Part shown: positions 1 through 11,446 of the stretch, one piece after another
Layout: every line of letters begins with the position of its first letter
Position numbering within the stretch: the stretch's first letter is position 1
From: Zancudomyces culisetae
Lineage: Eukaryota > Kickxellomycota > Harpellomycetes > Harpellales > Legeriomycetaceae
Assembly (NCBI GenBank): GCA_001969505.1
Contig: LSSK01000705.1
Coordinates: 1-38,075, forward strand
Direction of reading: 5' to 3'
DNA: 38,075 bases
Notes under the pieces: generated by a model
The model's input: the letters and a program-made list of their open reading frames with translations, nothing else
Databases searched by the model: none
What the model was told of the DNA's origin: nothing
Translations under genes and position numbers: made by a program

Positions 1-15
1 ATCAGAGAGTAATAA

Positions 16-3000
16 TCAACGACGGTTAATTCTATCTGAAATAAACGGCTTCCACTTATACTGTAGGACTATATCCTGATTAGATTTCCAAATATGTGAT
101 TTGATGGTCAATAGAGTGGTCAGCGGATCTTCAATCAAGAGATCCTTACAAAAAAAGTCTACAAATAGATATGATATTTTGTACAGACAGGCCTTGTGTG
201 CTTCAGAGAGTGTTACTGGATCAGATGAGCTCGAGCTTGCTGACACAGGTACATCGGGTTGTGGTACAGACTGTTGTTCTAGGGTTGTGTTTTTAGACCC
301 GGTAGCAGTGATAGAGGTTTTGTAAAAGGTACTAAGGCTCTTTGACAAGGAGAACGATGACAAGGTAGAAACAAGATTGGTGTGGTCCAGTATTTCCAAG
401 GTATAAGCATCAGGTGGAGCAGAGTTCAAACTGGAGTTGCTGATTTTAGTAACTTTGATGTGTTTGTATAAAACTGCGGTTAAAGGAAAATCACTGATAT
501 CACTTAGAGAACGCAGAGCCAACCGTTCACCAAGTAAAATTTTGTTTTCAAGTTGCTCTAGTAGGAACTCATAAATGCAGTTTTCGTCTTTATTACCATT
601 TGAATCGGTAGAACTCACATCCGTTTCTTTTGTTGTGGAGTCATCAAGATCCAGAGACAAATCCAAAGTAATACAGTCCTCCGAGGTGATGGTGTTTTTG
701 TTTTCGATAACAGCACTTACAGCTGCTAATAAATGAGCGGCCAAGGAGGTTAAATATGCGAGAGGGAAAGGGGCATGTTCCAAGACAGTAAATATGTACT
801 CGGAAACTTTTAAGACTCTAAGCATCTGGTGAGAAGATAACACGTTGTATTTGTGATCCAGCACTGGAAGTTGGAGTGGTGAGGGATATGGTCTCAATGT
901 AAAATTCAGCTTTGGCGAGGGAGTAAAGAAGTACGAAAGTCTGTTGTGGAGAAGAATTTCGTGTGTCCATGAAGACAAACTCAAGGCCAAAGTAAAGTAG
1001 GGGCTGTCAGATACAATATGTTTTGCAAATATGGGCAGTTTGGTGGTGAGATTTGAGAGGGGGGCAAAGTAGATACACTTGGGAATTACTGAGTTCAGAG
1101 TGTATGTTTGGTAAACAGCAATTTCGATATTTTGTGGCATTGGATGGATTGGATACATTGCAATGGCTCTAGTAGTGGGGGAGTGTGCCGAATTCAAAGC
1201 ATAAGGTGGATTTTGGGGTTCGCATATGGACCTAGCAACACGCTCAATCATTTCAAGTTCAACAATATTTTTATAAACTGGTTTTTCCGATCTGTGCAAT
1301 GACGAATTTTGATTACTAGGTAAAACCACATAAGTATCCGCATCTGCATTTGCGTCCGTATTTACACTAGCATTTGCATTTGTATTTGTATTCAAACTGT
1401 TACCTTGAGGTGCGGCTGTTCCTTTTATGTTTTTAGATGCAGTAGCGGTCGGTGACGCGCTTTTTTTACCAAATGTATCCGCAAAGCCTGGTTGCTTGGC
1501 TGCATTCCCGTTGTGGTTTGGAGGAGAGGTTTGCTTTTGCACTTTTTTCTTTTGCTTGAACCCAAAAATCTTGGAGAAAAAGGATTTAGCACTGCCTTTT
1601 CCCTCGCTCGATTCGCTGCTGTTCTGTGTTTTGGCAGCCTGTGCTTCCGTGATTAGAGCCAACTGGGCCTCGGTGGGCACAGTCGCCAAATCAACAGTAT
1701 AATCAAACAGGTGTGGATACAACGATGAGCCTGTGTAGGCTTTCTGGATCTCAGAAACAGTGCTTTGATCACCTAGTGGATTTTTCAATACCCATTCACT
1801 TAACGAAGATACGGTTTCAATGCTATTTTTTTGAAACACGCAGTTGTTAAACAGGCATTTGATGACCCAGGGAAGAAGATATATGCGTTCGTACCCAGCA
1901 TTTAGCATTTTCTCTTTTGCTTCATGGTCGATATTATCCAGTTGATCCAGATAAACCTCAGTATCTACATTGGTATTCTTGCTTAAATTGATGGAAACAG
2001 TGAGCCTTCCAAGCTTGGTATCTAGAGTACACCACGTTGGAAGCCTTTGGACTGGTTGGTTCAAGGAATCAGCCAAAAGATCGAGGTCAGCTCCCCATTG
2101 ACTTCCAAAGATTTTGATACATCTAGCTTCTATCAAATCCCACAATGATATCACACCCTTAGCATCAACAGCCAGCGCTTGTCGTTTGTTCTGCAGCATA
2201 ACATACTTGCGAATACCCGGAGGCCCGTGAATTGAGAGTATTGGCTTTGTGCCATCCCGATGTTCTGGAGTACCAATTACCTGTGATTTTGTCTCTGATT
2301 TTGCGTCTAGCTCTGGTTCAGATTTACCAGATTTACTATCCACCACTTCGTTCTCCTTTATTTCTGCTTCTTCATCTTCAGGAACATTGTATACGTCTGG
2401 CTTTTCAAAAGCGGCTGACGGTTCTTTGTATATTTCAGTGTGAATACCTGTACCATGTGCTTCCAAACGATTAATATCATTTGAATCTCGCCAACAGTTT
2501 AGCTCGGGTCCATTAGTTGCCGTCCAGACACAGTCACCTTGAGAAGCTATTTGCAATACTCCGTATTTTTCTTTACCAAGCGCCAGGCTTATATCTAATT
2601 CCTCAAATGTCTTTGTTTTCATTATATTCCCCTCCTTATCTCCAGAATAAAACACCTCTAACCGAGGGTCCAAGGACATCAGGGACCAAACTGAAGAGGC
2701 GTGCAGAGAGTATGTGGCAATACATCGTTTGTTTTTGATAGACCATAACTTGACTGATTTGTCGGAAGAACCGGTTAAAAGAAGCTCACCATCTTTAGAC
2801 AACAAAACCGTGTTGACGCGATCAGTATGGCCTACCAAGGTTCCTGTACTCGCTTTAGATCTTAAATCCCATAATCCAACAGTCTTATCGGTTGTTGCAT
2901 ATGCAACAACAGTTCCTGCACAATTACAGTCAAGTGCATATATAGAACTATCTAAGCCCAAACTCTGGACTGGATTCCCCGTCTGGTTCATTTTCCCGTC

Positions 3001-3892
3001 TCTGTTTACATCCCAAACATGAATGTACGAGTCCAACCCACCACTTATGAGCCTTTGTGAATCCTCACAGAATTTCAGCGTCTTTATGTAGTCTTCGTGT
3101 GATCCGATGTGACTAATTGTACTGCTTCCTTCGTTATCGAATGGCGTCCACAACCTGATTCCAGAATCAGAGGAACCAGATATAACTATATTTTGATGAT
3201 TTTTTTTTTAAATATGTAAATACAGAGTCTGAATAATAGTACGAGATATGTTGAAATACAGTTAAGGAAAACGATGCTACCTTTTCTACCTCCATCGATA
3301 GCCAGCACGCTATTCACCCAATCAACATGGTGCGATGATTTTTGGAGAAATTTAATTCTCTATATTATATATTTAGTAGAAAAATTTTAACTTGAAGATA
3401 GAGATACCAGATATAGTTACCGTGTAAAACGTGTGAGTATATAAATGCAATTACCTTTTTGTTTTCATAGTCTTTTCCAAGACCCCACATTTTCACAGCA
3501 CCATCGCGGCCGGCGGTAAACATCAAATTTTCGAAGCATGTGTTGTCGTCGATTCCACATTGTTCGTTTAGATTGATATCCTGGGGGATATCGGAAACAA
3601 AGATTGAGTTGACACCCAGTACATGACCCTCATTGGTCGAGTTTTCTGGATGAGTTGTGTGGGTTCCAGATGAAAGGGGCGACTGAGATTGTTGCCTGAG
3701 TTGTGTGTACGAATCTAGAGGAATTGTGTACGACAGTATCCTGCTTTTGGGCTTGGACATTTGAACCCTTGGTGGTGTATTCACCACTTTTACCGGCTCC
3801 GGGGCGCTGTAATCATATTGGTATCGTCCTGGTTTTAAGACATGAATCTGGTGGTTTTTTGATGCTGAATAGTTGGCATAGGACACCGACAT
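16..3892 (-). CDS. WDR48: UAF1/WDR48-like WD40 protein, cofactor of ubiquitin-specific proteases
   Basis: The family (human WDR48/UAF1, yeast Duf1, S. pombe Bun107) activates USP1/12/46-type deubiquitinases. I read three exons: 3892-3455, 3359-3281 and 3185-16, with introns of 95 nt each (donors GTAATT and GTAGCA, acceptors TATAG). They join in frame to about 1228 aa. WD repeats begin in exon 1 (TAGRDGAVKMWG). Exon 2 encodes HHVDWVNSVLAIDGG, matching the family's HTDWVND segment, and exon 3 continues VISGSSDSGIRLW and SHEDYIKTLKF. An acidic insertion lies near 2275-2430. The C-terminal DUF3337-like region ends with IKSHIWKSNQDIVLQYKW, very like the UAF1 C-terminus. A low-complexity Asn/Ala/Asp stretch lies near 1336-1395. 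The first ATG of the frame is at 3892; upstream GTG at 3934 is unlikely as a start. Family assignment is confident; partner proteases cannot be seen here. Confidence 0.9.
3186..3280 (-). other. Intron 2 of the WDR48 gene
   Basis: Donor GTAGCA and acceptor ATATAG in phase 1 join GGRK to VISGSSDSGIRLW, restoring a WD repeat. A TTAAC branch-like element lies inside. Confidence 0.8.
3360..3454 (-). other. Intron 1 of the WDR48 gene
   Basis: Donor GTAATT follows a Lys-Lys codon pair in phase 0. Acceptor TATAG precedes the codons for RIKFLQKSSHHVDWVN. Removing it restores a family-conserved segment. Confidence 0.8.
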
Positions 3893-4538
3893 TGTGTTTT
3901 GTGCAATACGAATTCTTTGATTGGTATTTTTCACTATTTCAGTCGTCTATCTATCGATTAAATTTTGGCTTTGACTATGTATACAGGAGATTTGAGTGTT
4001 AGTAAAAAAGAAAGGAGTAAAAGTAATTTACAATATTAAGACACCAAAATGATTTTGCTAGTACCAGTTTAGGTTTGACAATATGAAGAAAAAAAAGTCA
4101 AGAAAGTGTAAAAATAAACCTTCTGTAGTATATTTCCAATATCTTGTAAAACGAAAACAACTGGTTCAAAAAAAAAATTGGTGGGAAACAAATCCAAGCA
4201 GTCTTGCAGAACTAGTGTTTTAGAAAGTACTATTTTGTGTTTTAAGATATCCCTTATTATTCTTTACTCTTTTTCGTCTTTTTTTTTAATTGTGGTTAGA
4301 GTAGTCGTAGATTTATTAGCGCTCGGGGTGTTTGTTATAAGTGTTTAGTTGATCGAATAATAATCATGAATAAAGGAAAAAGAAAAAACAAGGAAAAAAA
4401 AAGGGCGACCATCAGTGAAAAACTTGAAGCAGTCTACAATGTTGAGATTTATTTATCCCCTGTAGTTAATTTAATCGGTTGCAAATTTAACTATTTAATG
4501 GGGAAATTAAAAGGAAACCAGCGATGATGTGGAAGGAG

Positions 4539-4570
4539 AGTGATGAGTGATGAATGATGAGTGATGAGTG
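4539..4570. repeat. Degenerate 7-bp tandem repeat (AGTGATG)
   Basis: About four and a half copies of AGTGATG, one reading AATGATG, lie in the divergent intergenic region. The unit contains TGATGA, the core of a snoRNA C box, but no paired D-box structure was recognised, so it is treated as a simple repeat. Confidence 0.7.
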
Positions 4571-4881
4571 GTTGAATGGTGACTGGTAAGTTAGATTGTA
4601 AGGAGGCGAATGATTAAAGTTTAATGGTAAAATTAAGGAGAATTAATCCAAAGAAGCAGGGAGGCTTTGTAAAACAAAAAAGATTTAGTGCCTATATACG
4701 TAAACTTGTGATTATATTTTGTAATTTTGTTCTAATCTTTAGTCATATAAACGCATATTTGATAAACTGCGAGCAAAAATAAATTGGTTTTGATTTCAAA
4801 AAGGGGAAAAAAAAATATAAACAAATAAACAAATCTTCAGTCGTGAAATTTCTTAAACCACTTTATGAAGCAATAAAAAAT

Positions 4882-4917
4882 GCTGAAAATACTGCAAATA
4901 CTGAAAATGCTGAAAAT
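4882..4917. repeat. 9-bp tandem repeat, four copies
   Basis: Four consecutive 9-mers read GCTGAAAAT, ACTGCAAAT, ACTGAAAAT and GCTGAAAAT. On the minus strand one frame would give Ser-Ile-Phe/Cys triplets in a 68-codon open frame, which looks fortuitous. Confidence 0.7.
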
Positions 4918-5121
4918 ATAGCCCACTATTTTTTTCCAAGCTTTATTTTTCTCCTCCCAAGTAACTCCCGCTGACTCCACCCATCTCACCTCCAGGAATC
5001 TAAAATAATAGAGTTTGGGTGAATTACAAAGATCACTCGTCAATAATTACATGCTATGAATAAAGCTACATTGTAAATAAACAAAAAAAGCTAGGAAGAA
5101 AACAATAAAGAAAAGCAAAAA

Positions 5122-6351
5122 ATGCCAAAAAATGGCCATGGGAGCAATCGTAGGGACAAACAAAAGAAAAAAGGCACGCAACGTGCGGAGGAGTATCGGT
5201 ATGGAAACTATCCAAATTACTACAGCAAGAGAAAGGCTGCATTCAAAACGCTGAATCCTGGAAAGCGAGGTCCGAGTACAGGCGGTATAGGTGAAAACAA
5301 GACACGGGACAATCAAAAACAAGCTCAACCTTCATTGCAGACCAGGATGGATTTGGATTCGGATTTAGATTTAAATTTGGATTTAAATAAAGAATTGGAC
5401 CAGAATATATTAGAAAACTGTACAACTAGCAGTGATCCCAGGATAGAAACACTGCTAAACATTCGAGTCACAACAACTCCGCAGTCTAGCAATACCGGAT
5501 GCTCCAACAACAAATTGTTTGCGATTAAAATAGCAAAGGTCTTGGATATCGGTTGTAATACCGCCGCAGTAGCGATCGAACTGGCCAAACGTACCAATAT
5601 ACAACGGATTATTGGTGTGGATATCGATAATAGCCTGATTCGTACTGCTAGACAAAATCTGTATTTTGAGAATTCATTAACTCGGCCGCTAATAAACCAA
5701 AAAAAAAGTGCTGTTAGTAAAAATGAACAAGAAAATGAACAAGAACAGGATAGGGAGTGGGAACGTGATGAAAAGAGGTGCTATGAAGATGAGCACTATC
5801 CAATTTCTATGCCAATATTGTTTGGCACCATTCCGCACCAACACGGCCAAAATTCAACAAACAATTCGTTGGCGGATCGCGTGTTTCTATATGCAGCCGA
5901 TTGGGTTAATGACGACACTACATGGCTAGACAACACCAATAATCAAGAAGCAGATGTTTCTGGAAATGGAGGGGAGGGTGATGAACAAGGTAGCAAAGAC
6001 AAGTATGATGTTATAATGGCACTCAATGTTAGCAAGTGGATTCACCTGAACAATCTGGATGAAGGGATAATAAAGTTTTTTAAAAAAGTGTATAATAGTC
6101 TAAAGGAAAGCACCGATATTGGTGGTAGTAGTGGATACTTTATTTTTGAACCACAAGATTGGAAAGGGTATTATAAAGCTAGCAAAACCAATTCAGAGTT
6201 GCGCCAAAATTACCATCAACTAAAAATCAGACCCGAAGATTTTCCAAAGATTTTAGTTAGTAGTGAGATTGGTTTCAAGAAATTCAAGGTGTTAAACCAA
6301 ACTAGTAGTAATAAAGGATATGATAGACCTATATATTTATTTTATAAATAA
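5122..6351 (+). CDS. BMC1: Bin3/MePCE/Bmc1-family RNA 5'-phosphate methyltransferase
   Basis: This is a 409-aa, SAM-dependent enzyme of the Bin3 family. Members methylate the gamma-phosphate of RNAs (7SK in animals, U6), and S. pombe Bmc1 is also a telomerase component. The family entry signature GNYPNYYSKR (cf. GNYxxYYxxR) is near residues 32-41. SAM motif I LDIGCN is at 141-146 and the acidic loop GVDID at about 165-169. The family block VSKWIHLN is near 303-310, followed by FEPQDW (about 342-347), which corresponds to the EPQxW motif. An acidic, Asn/Gln-rich insertion separates the SAM motifs from the KWIHLN block. The gene is uninterrupted, and the ATG follows an A-rich leader. The RNA substrate cannot be told from sequence. 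Its 3' end is 92 bp from that of convergent SPT6. Confidence 0.9.
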   Translation: MPKNGHGSNRRDKQKKKGTQRAEEYRYGNYPNYYSKRKAAFKTLNPGKRGPSTGGIGENKTRDNQKQAQPSLQTRMDLDSDLDLNLDLNKELDQNILENCTTSSDPRIETLLNIRVTTTPQSSNTGCSNNKLFAIKIAKVLDIGCNTAAVAIELAKRTNIQRIIGVDIDNSLIRTARQNLYFENSLTRPLINQKKSAVSKNEQENEQEQDREWERDEKRCYEDEHYPISMPILFGTIPHQHGQNSTNNSLADRVFLYAADWVNDDTTWLDNTNNQEADVSGNGGEGDEQGSKDKYDVIMALNVSKWIHLNNLDEGIIKFFKKVYNSLKESTDIGGSSGYFIFEPQDWKGYYKASKTNSELRQNYHQLKIRPEDFPKILVSSEIGFKKFKVLNQTSSNKGYDRPIYLFYK

Positions 6352-6420
6352 AGAATAATTGTGTAAATAAATAAAGATAGAAAAAAAGAAAGGAAGGAAT
6401 GAAATGGAATGGGAAAGGGA

Positions 6421-6430
6421 GGGGGGGGGG
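6421..6430. repeat. G10 homopolymer between convergent gene ends
   Basis: An uninterrupted run of ten G lies between the Bin3-like and SPT6 stop codons, inside a purine-rich (AAGG/GGGA) stretch. Confidence 0.8.
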
Positions 6431-6443
6431 TGAGAAATAGAGT

Positions 6444-9400
6444 TTATTGTTGGTGGTGGTGGTAATAAGAAGGATAAGGTGCAGTATGAGGAGGTGGCGG
6501 TGGCGGTGGTTGATGATGGTAATTATGATGGTGCTGTTGATGTTGATGTTGCTGTTGATGTTGAGAAGGTGGAGGAGGTGGTGGTGGTGGATGATTATAA
6601 TGAGAAGAAAGTTGTTGGAAAGGTCTAGTAGGAGCAGAGTTTTGATTTGCAGAAGAAATATTAGCAGCAATAGTTTTGAATCCATTGATTAGAGTACCAA
6701 CATTTGGATATCTACCACGATCACCCAGGCAAAACTCATTAGGACGAACTTTTATAACCCATTTTTTGACAAGCGCAGCTTTGGGATTGGGTTTGAAATG
6801 GATGGCCAAACACCCAGGGTTTTCATAATCCAAGGCTAGCAAATAACTGCCAGTTCCAGTTGCCCGACTTGCATTGTCTAGATGCCGCTCAATTCGTGAC
6901 ACATACCGCTTAGCGTGGCGAGCCAAACGGTCCTGCATTGCTTGTGCAGACTCGTTTGGATCGGAAGGATCAGGATCAGCCGGTTGCTCTGGGTGTGAAG
7001 ACGATTGATGGCGGTATGAAGGATCTGTATCGGGATTGTAAAACTTGGGATAACGTCTCGCCTCCTCAAACTTCCGAATCAATGGGTCCAGATATACACC
7101 TAGCAATTCATCAAGATCCGAAAACTTTTGATTGCGTACCATCAGAAGCCGGCCTAGAGCCAGCTCGTTATTGTTGGGCTTGTCGGATTCCTGCACACTA
7201 ATGTGATGGTACAGTCCGGGCGCAATTTTCCAAGTAATGGTAAGGTAGCTGTGACCCAAGGACGATGGCCTGATAACACATTCGCCAACTTTACGACGCT
7301 GAAGGAACTTCTCGGCCTGGCGACTGTTGAACTGTTTAAACAATGGATGTGGAATGGACCGCTGCATCATCTGCGAAATCTGCTTTTCCAAATTGTTTTT
7401 GGAGCGACAGATACTGTCAGCCTCAAAGTCAAAGTAGCGATCAAAAAAGTCCTGTGGTGGTTGATCGAGAACAGCCTTGGCGGCCTGGAGATCAGATGGC
7501 TTGGTGGACAGATCAACAGTAAGCTTATCGAAATCAATTTTCTTTACAACGGCAGTAATGGTCTCGCCAACACTCAACTCATCTGAAACAATATCAACGC
7601 GACGATCATCAATGTTGGCAACATTAAGGAACCCGTCGATGCCCGAATCCAGTCGAGCAATGGCAAATTTGTCGCGAATGCGTGCTACCTGGGCCACGAC
7701 TATTGTCGAACCATCCTCACGCAAAGTATCGCCAATCGACTCGCCACTCAGCATCTCAAAGACGTCCTTGGGGTCAGGATCGCGGTAAATATGGCGGGAA
7801 TCGGCATAGGGATGTTGTAACTCGCGCTTGATAAACCGCAGACAAAACAGCTTTGATACAGACAGTCGTTTTTCCAATTCCATGGCGTATTCACTCAGAA
7901 TCAGATCATCTAGCTTTTCGGGTGCTCGTTTCATAACCTCAGCGACATACCTAGATGGCCCATCGTCATACTTTCTCCGGTTGCGCGAGTAGTTGTGATC
8001 ATCGTCATCGTCATCTTCAACATCTAATGCATCAGCCGCCATTTTGCGAGCCAAATCATAATCTTCGGGGTGGATTCGGGTGCTATCTAAAATATCGCTT
8101 TGGGCTGGCCAAACTCGCAGAAACGATGCGCAATTGACAAATATATTTTTGGTTACCAGTTCTCGGTAGATAAGATCGCTTCGTGACTCGATCAGCGACG
8201 TTCCAGCTGGTCCAGATAGTGCATTTAATATCAGCTGGGCCTTGCGTGGCCCCAATCCACACACATACGACAACGTCTTTTGCTTGTGTGGGCTCTGAGC
8301 AATATCATTGATGTTGACTCCTGCTGCATTTACAGCAATAATCAACTCGCGCTCCAGAAACGCCCACCGTCGATCCACCGGAACCAATCGTTGGGACCGA
8401 TGCAGCAAAAGCCCCAACAACTCTCTGTCTGCTGCTACATACTCTGCCAATACATCCTGCAAGCATCTACCAACACTCATTGCATATCGTTCGGCTGCTG
8501 ACAAGTGAGGAAACTCTTGCATTGCTCTTTCGCTGTTGTAATATAGCCTGGCCAGTCTGTCTGGTGCTAGTGTTACATGAATCTCATCACTGGTAAGCGC
8601 GGTGTGGTTTTCAGTAATCCGCTTTACATCTTCCAGGAGTCGAAAAGTCGATGGTTCCATTCCAGCAACCGCAACTACGTCTGGCTGTCTTCTCTCCAGA
8701 ATCAGCCGCAGGTCCTCAGATCCATCATACCGCATGTTGTTGCCTGACATATCATTTGCCATTCCTCGCAGCGTATCTGCAACTCGATGCTCTACATATC
8801 TCCCATGGTCATCTATAAACACTATTCTAATCGCTCCTCTTCCTATACCAAACCCTCCTCCCACAACCACCACAACTCTTGGAGTGTCGTTAACACTCAT
8901 CCGGCTGGTTCGTAGTGGCTGTACATCTATATGTGCTGCCAACTCTCGACCGCACTGCTCGCTCACGTATGTTTCTGCCTCTACCCGCAACTTGTCTATC
9001 AACCACTTTTGTGACATTGGTATTAAATACCGCAAAACTGCATGCCGCAGACTCCTAACTCGCAGCGCATTCCACCCTTCTGCTGCCTCATGTACCGAGT
9101 CTGAGCACAAATGCACCTGCATCCCTCGCACCAATGTCTCCACTACATTGCTTCGCTCTGCCGCCCAACTCTTCTCCTCCTCCTCCCCTTCCTCTGTTTG
9201 CCCCTCTCCACCTTTCTCTGCCTTGAATCGTCTATGAGGATCCAATGTCAGTCCATAGCTCAGCAGCCCTTCATTTTCCGCCTTCAAGATCTGCAGGAAC
9301 TGCACTGTCTTTGCAAATTCCCGTACTGGTTTGGGTTTCAAATACTTGAACGCATAATAACTATGGTCTCTTCCTCTAATCTCCACCTCCCCTTTTGCTG

Positions 9401-11446
9401 TAGGCCTCACTCTTATATGTCCTTCTCTGCTCAGCTTTGTTCGTACATACTTTCTGACGTTTGGTTCCATCGCCAACGTCCGTGCAAAGCTTTCCTCTAT
9501 CTGCTGCATCACTATCTTGTCGCTACCCAGCTCTGGGTTTTGTTCTACAAATTGTGCAATCCGCTCCTCTGGCACTAGTTGCACCTCACTGTCGTCTACA
9601 AAATGTCGACCTAATCCTTGCAGATTATATCCAAACTCGCGTGCTGTAATACCCATCTCATCTTTTACAAATCCTCGGATTTTACTGTTTTCCACTCCCT
9701 TTGCCCGCTGACTTTGCGTTGGTTTCTTGTACATCGATGCCTGTCTTGCTCCTCCATTACCCTCTAGAACATGTCGGAACGTACTTTGTACCCAATCCTC
9801 CAGATCCACCAACTCCTCCGTGTCAATCGCCACATCCAACATCTGTACTAAATACTCCTTATCCTCTCCGCTCCACTCTCCAGCATTCACCACCCGTGCC
9901 ACCTGTGCCATCAACTCCAATCGCTTGGCTAAAATCCCTCTAAACTGCGTATCCATGTCATAAAGCATCCACAAATCCCTCTGTGTAAGCCACTCCCTTA
10001 CTTGTTCTCCATCCCCTGATTCTGACGTTTCAAACAAATCCTTTCGATGTGTATATATAAATGGCACCTCCATAAACTCTTGACTCATCAGCTTCAGCAC
10101 TGATAACACTGCTGCCAAGAATCGTTCGTGCCCCATAATCGCTCGGCTGGGTCCTTGATAATGCTCTCCTTCACTCTTTCTATTCAGCTGTCTCAGTATC
10201 CATGTTGTCTCTTCCTCGATCTCTTCATCACTCAGCTCTCTTCTATATATCTGGGCTCCTGATCCTCGTTCTTGCAGCCGCTCGGGACAATCTGTAACCC
10301 TGATTTCTTCATCTTTAGTTGTCAACATCTTGGCCTCAATTTCTGCTGGCTCAAACACTCTATCCAATATCCCTTCTTTTTCTACTACCTCATCCTCTGG
10401 TCTTCGCTCCTCCATTGCAAAATCATACTCTGTGCCATCGCCAAATATTTCCAACAGATCATACATTGTATCTTCATCAAGCCCCTCCATTATCTCATGT
10501 CCAAATCCTCCCCAGTCTGCTCTCCCCCTCTTTGGTGTCTCTCTTTCTCTCTCCCTTCCCCCTTCTTCTCCCTCACTCTCATCTTCAATAAAATCTTCCA
10601 ACCCTTCCTCCCGTCGCTCCCTTCTTCCTCTTTGCCTTCTCGCGTCCTCTCTGCCCCTTCTTCTGCGCTCATCTTCCCTATCATCTTCCTCTTCCTCTTC
10701 GTCATCAAATAAGCCCAAATCCTCTCGCCTACCTCTACCCCGCCCCCTTCCGTACTCTTCGTCGTCACTTCCCCTCCTTTCACGAGCGCCCCTGCGCATC
10801 CTCCCTCCTCCCTCCTCTTCATCCTCCTCAACTTCCTCTTCGTCTTCCTCTCTCACCCTCTTTCGCTTCAGCTTTCTTTCATTCTCCTCTTCTCCTTCAC
10901 TATTGTCACTCTCTACTTTCTTCTTGCCTCTTCTCAGCAATCTTCTCCCTCCTTTATCTCCGTGCATCACGCGAATCCCTGTGTTTTCTTGAACTAGTTC
11001 TAGATCATCTTCATCCAGTTCCTCATCTTCCCTTTCTCTCTCTATTATTTTACATTTCAAATCTTTGAATATGATTTCATTTCTAGATTTACCCATTCTT
11101 CAAATATTTTCAAACACTAGTAGCAACAGACATGCTCTCTTTACTTACCTTGATTTTCTCTTCGTAATCTCCTCCTCTCCTCTCGCCTGCGCTTTCTCTC
11201 CTCTCTTCTACGCTCTCTATCCTCTCTATCCTCCTCACTTTCATTTTCCTCATCATCCACTATAAACCCGCTTTTTCGGAGCTCCTCTTCCCCTGCCTCC
11301 TCATCCTCAAGATCCTCCTCTTCTTCCTCATCTATTCTCTCGGTATCAGAATAATCCCCTTCTTCTTCCTCTTCCTCGTCATTATTGTACCGTATGACAT
11401 CTTCGTCCTCTTCGTCCTCCTCATGTCTTCTTCCATCCCTCGCCAT
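6444..11446 (-). CDS. SPT6: Transcription elongation factor and histone chaperone Spt6
   Basis: Spt6 travels with RNA polymerase II and reassembles nucleosomes. Exon 1 (11446 to about 11149) encodes an acidic then Arg/Glu-rich N-terminus; exon 2 runs to 6444. The total is about 1640-1650 aa, a usual Spt6 length. Exon 2 contains LDEDDLELVQEN, then the Spn1/Iws1-binding-like helix MYDLLEIFGDGTEYDFAM (about 10430-10500). A YqgF/HhH core follows (GLGPRKAQLILNAL near 8220-8270), then an S1 domain (about 7480-7790). Tandem SH2 domains cover about 6700-7330; the first carries GECVIRPSS with the phosphate-binding Arg. The tail is rich in Pro, His and Gln. The exon junction is ambiguous: the GTAAGT donor at 11148 fits in phase an acceptor ending at 11063 (86-nt intron, 1638 aa), while a second GT at 11144 fits an acceptor ending at 11098 (47 nt, 1651 aa). 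Confidence 0.93.
11063..11148 (-). other. Probable SPT6 intron (exact acceptor uncertain)
   Basis: A perfect GTAAGT donor starts at 11148. An in-phase acceptor TTCAAAG ends at 11063 and gives 86 nt, which fits the intron sizes seen elsewhere in the window. The alternative, 11144 to 11098, is only 47 nt. A TACTAGT branch-like element lies near 11113-11120. Confidence 0.5.

Larger units (their letters stand above)
3893..5121. promoter_or_regulatory. Divergent intergenic region between WDR48 and the Bin3-like gene
   Basis: This AT-rich stretch separates two genes transcribed away from each other and should hold both promoters. It contains poly-A/T tracts and two short tandem repeats (4539-4570 and 4882-4917). 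Short open frames on both strands show no recognisable protein. No specific promoter element could be assigned. Confidence 0.4.

Noticed and set aside
3892-3934. Upstream GTG start extending WDR48 by 14 residues.
   Set aside because: Nuclear fungal genes rarely start with GTG; an ATG is present at 3892 in the same frame.
4539-4570. TGATGA motifs as a C/D-box snoRNA.
   Set aside because: The motif arises from a 7-bp tandem repeat; no D box with flanking terminal stem was found.
4837-5043. 68-codon minus-strand frame with Ser-Ile-Phe repeats.
   Set aside because: It is explained by the 9-bp tandem repeat in an intergenic region, with no other support.
8602-9237. 211-codon plus-strand frame opposite SPT6.
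   Set aside because: It is antisense to well-conserved Spt6 core coding sequence and has no family resemblance.
10330-10992. Long plus-strand open frame (220 codons) opposite the SPT6 N-terminus.
   Set aside because: It is a low-complexity Ser/Leu/Pro shadow of the Glu/Arg-rich coding strand.
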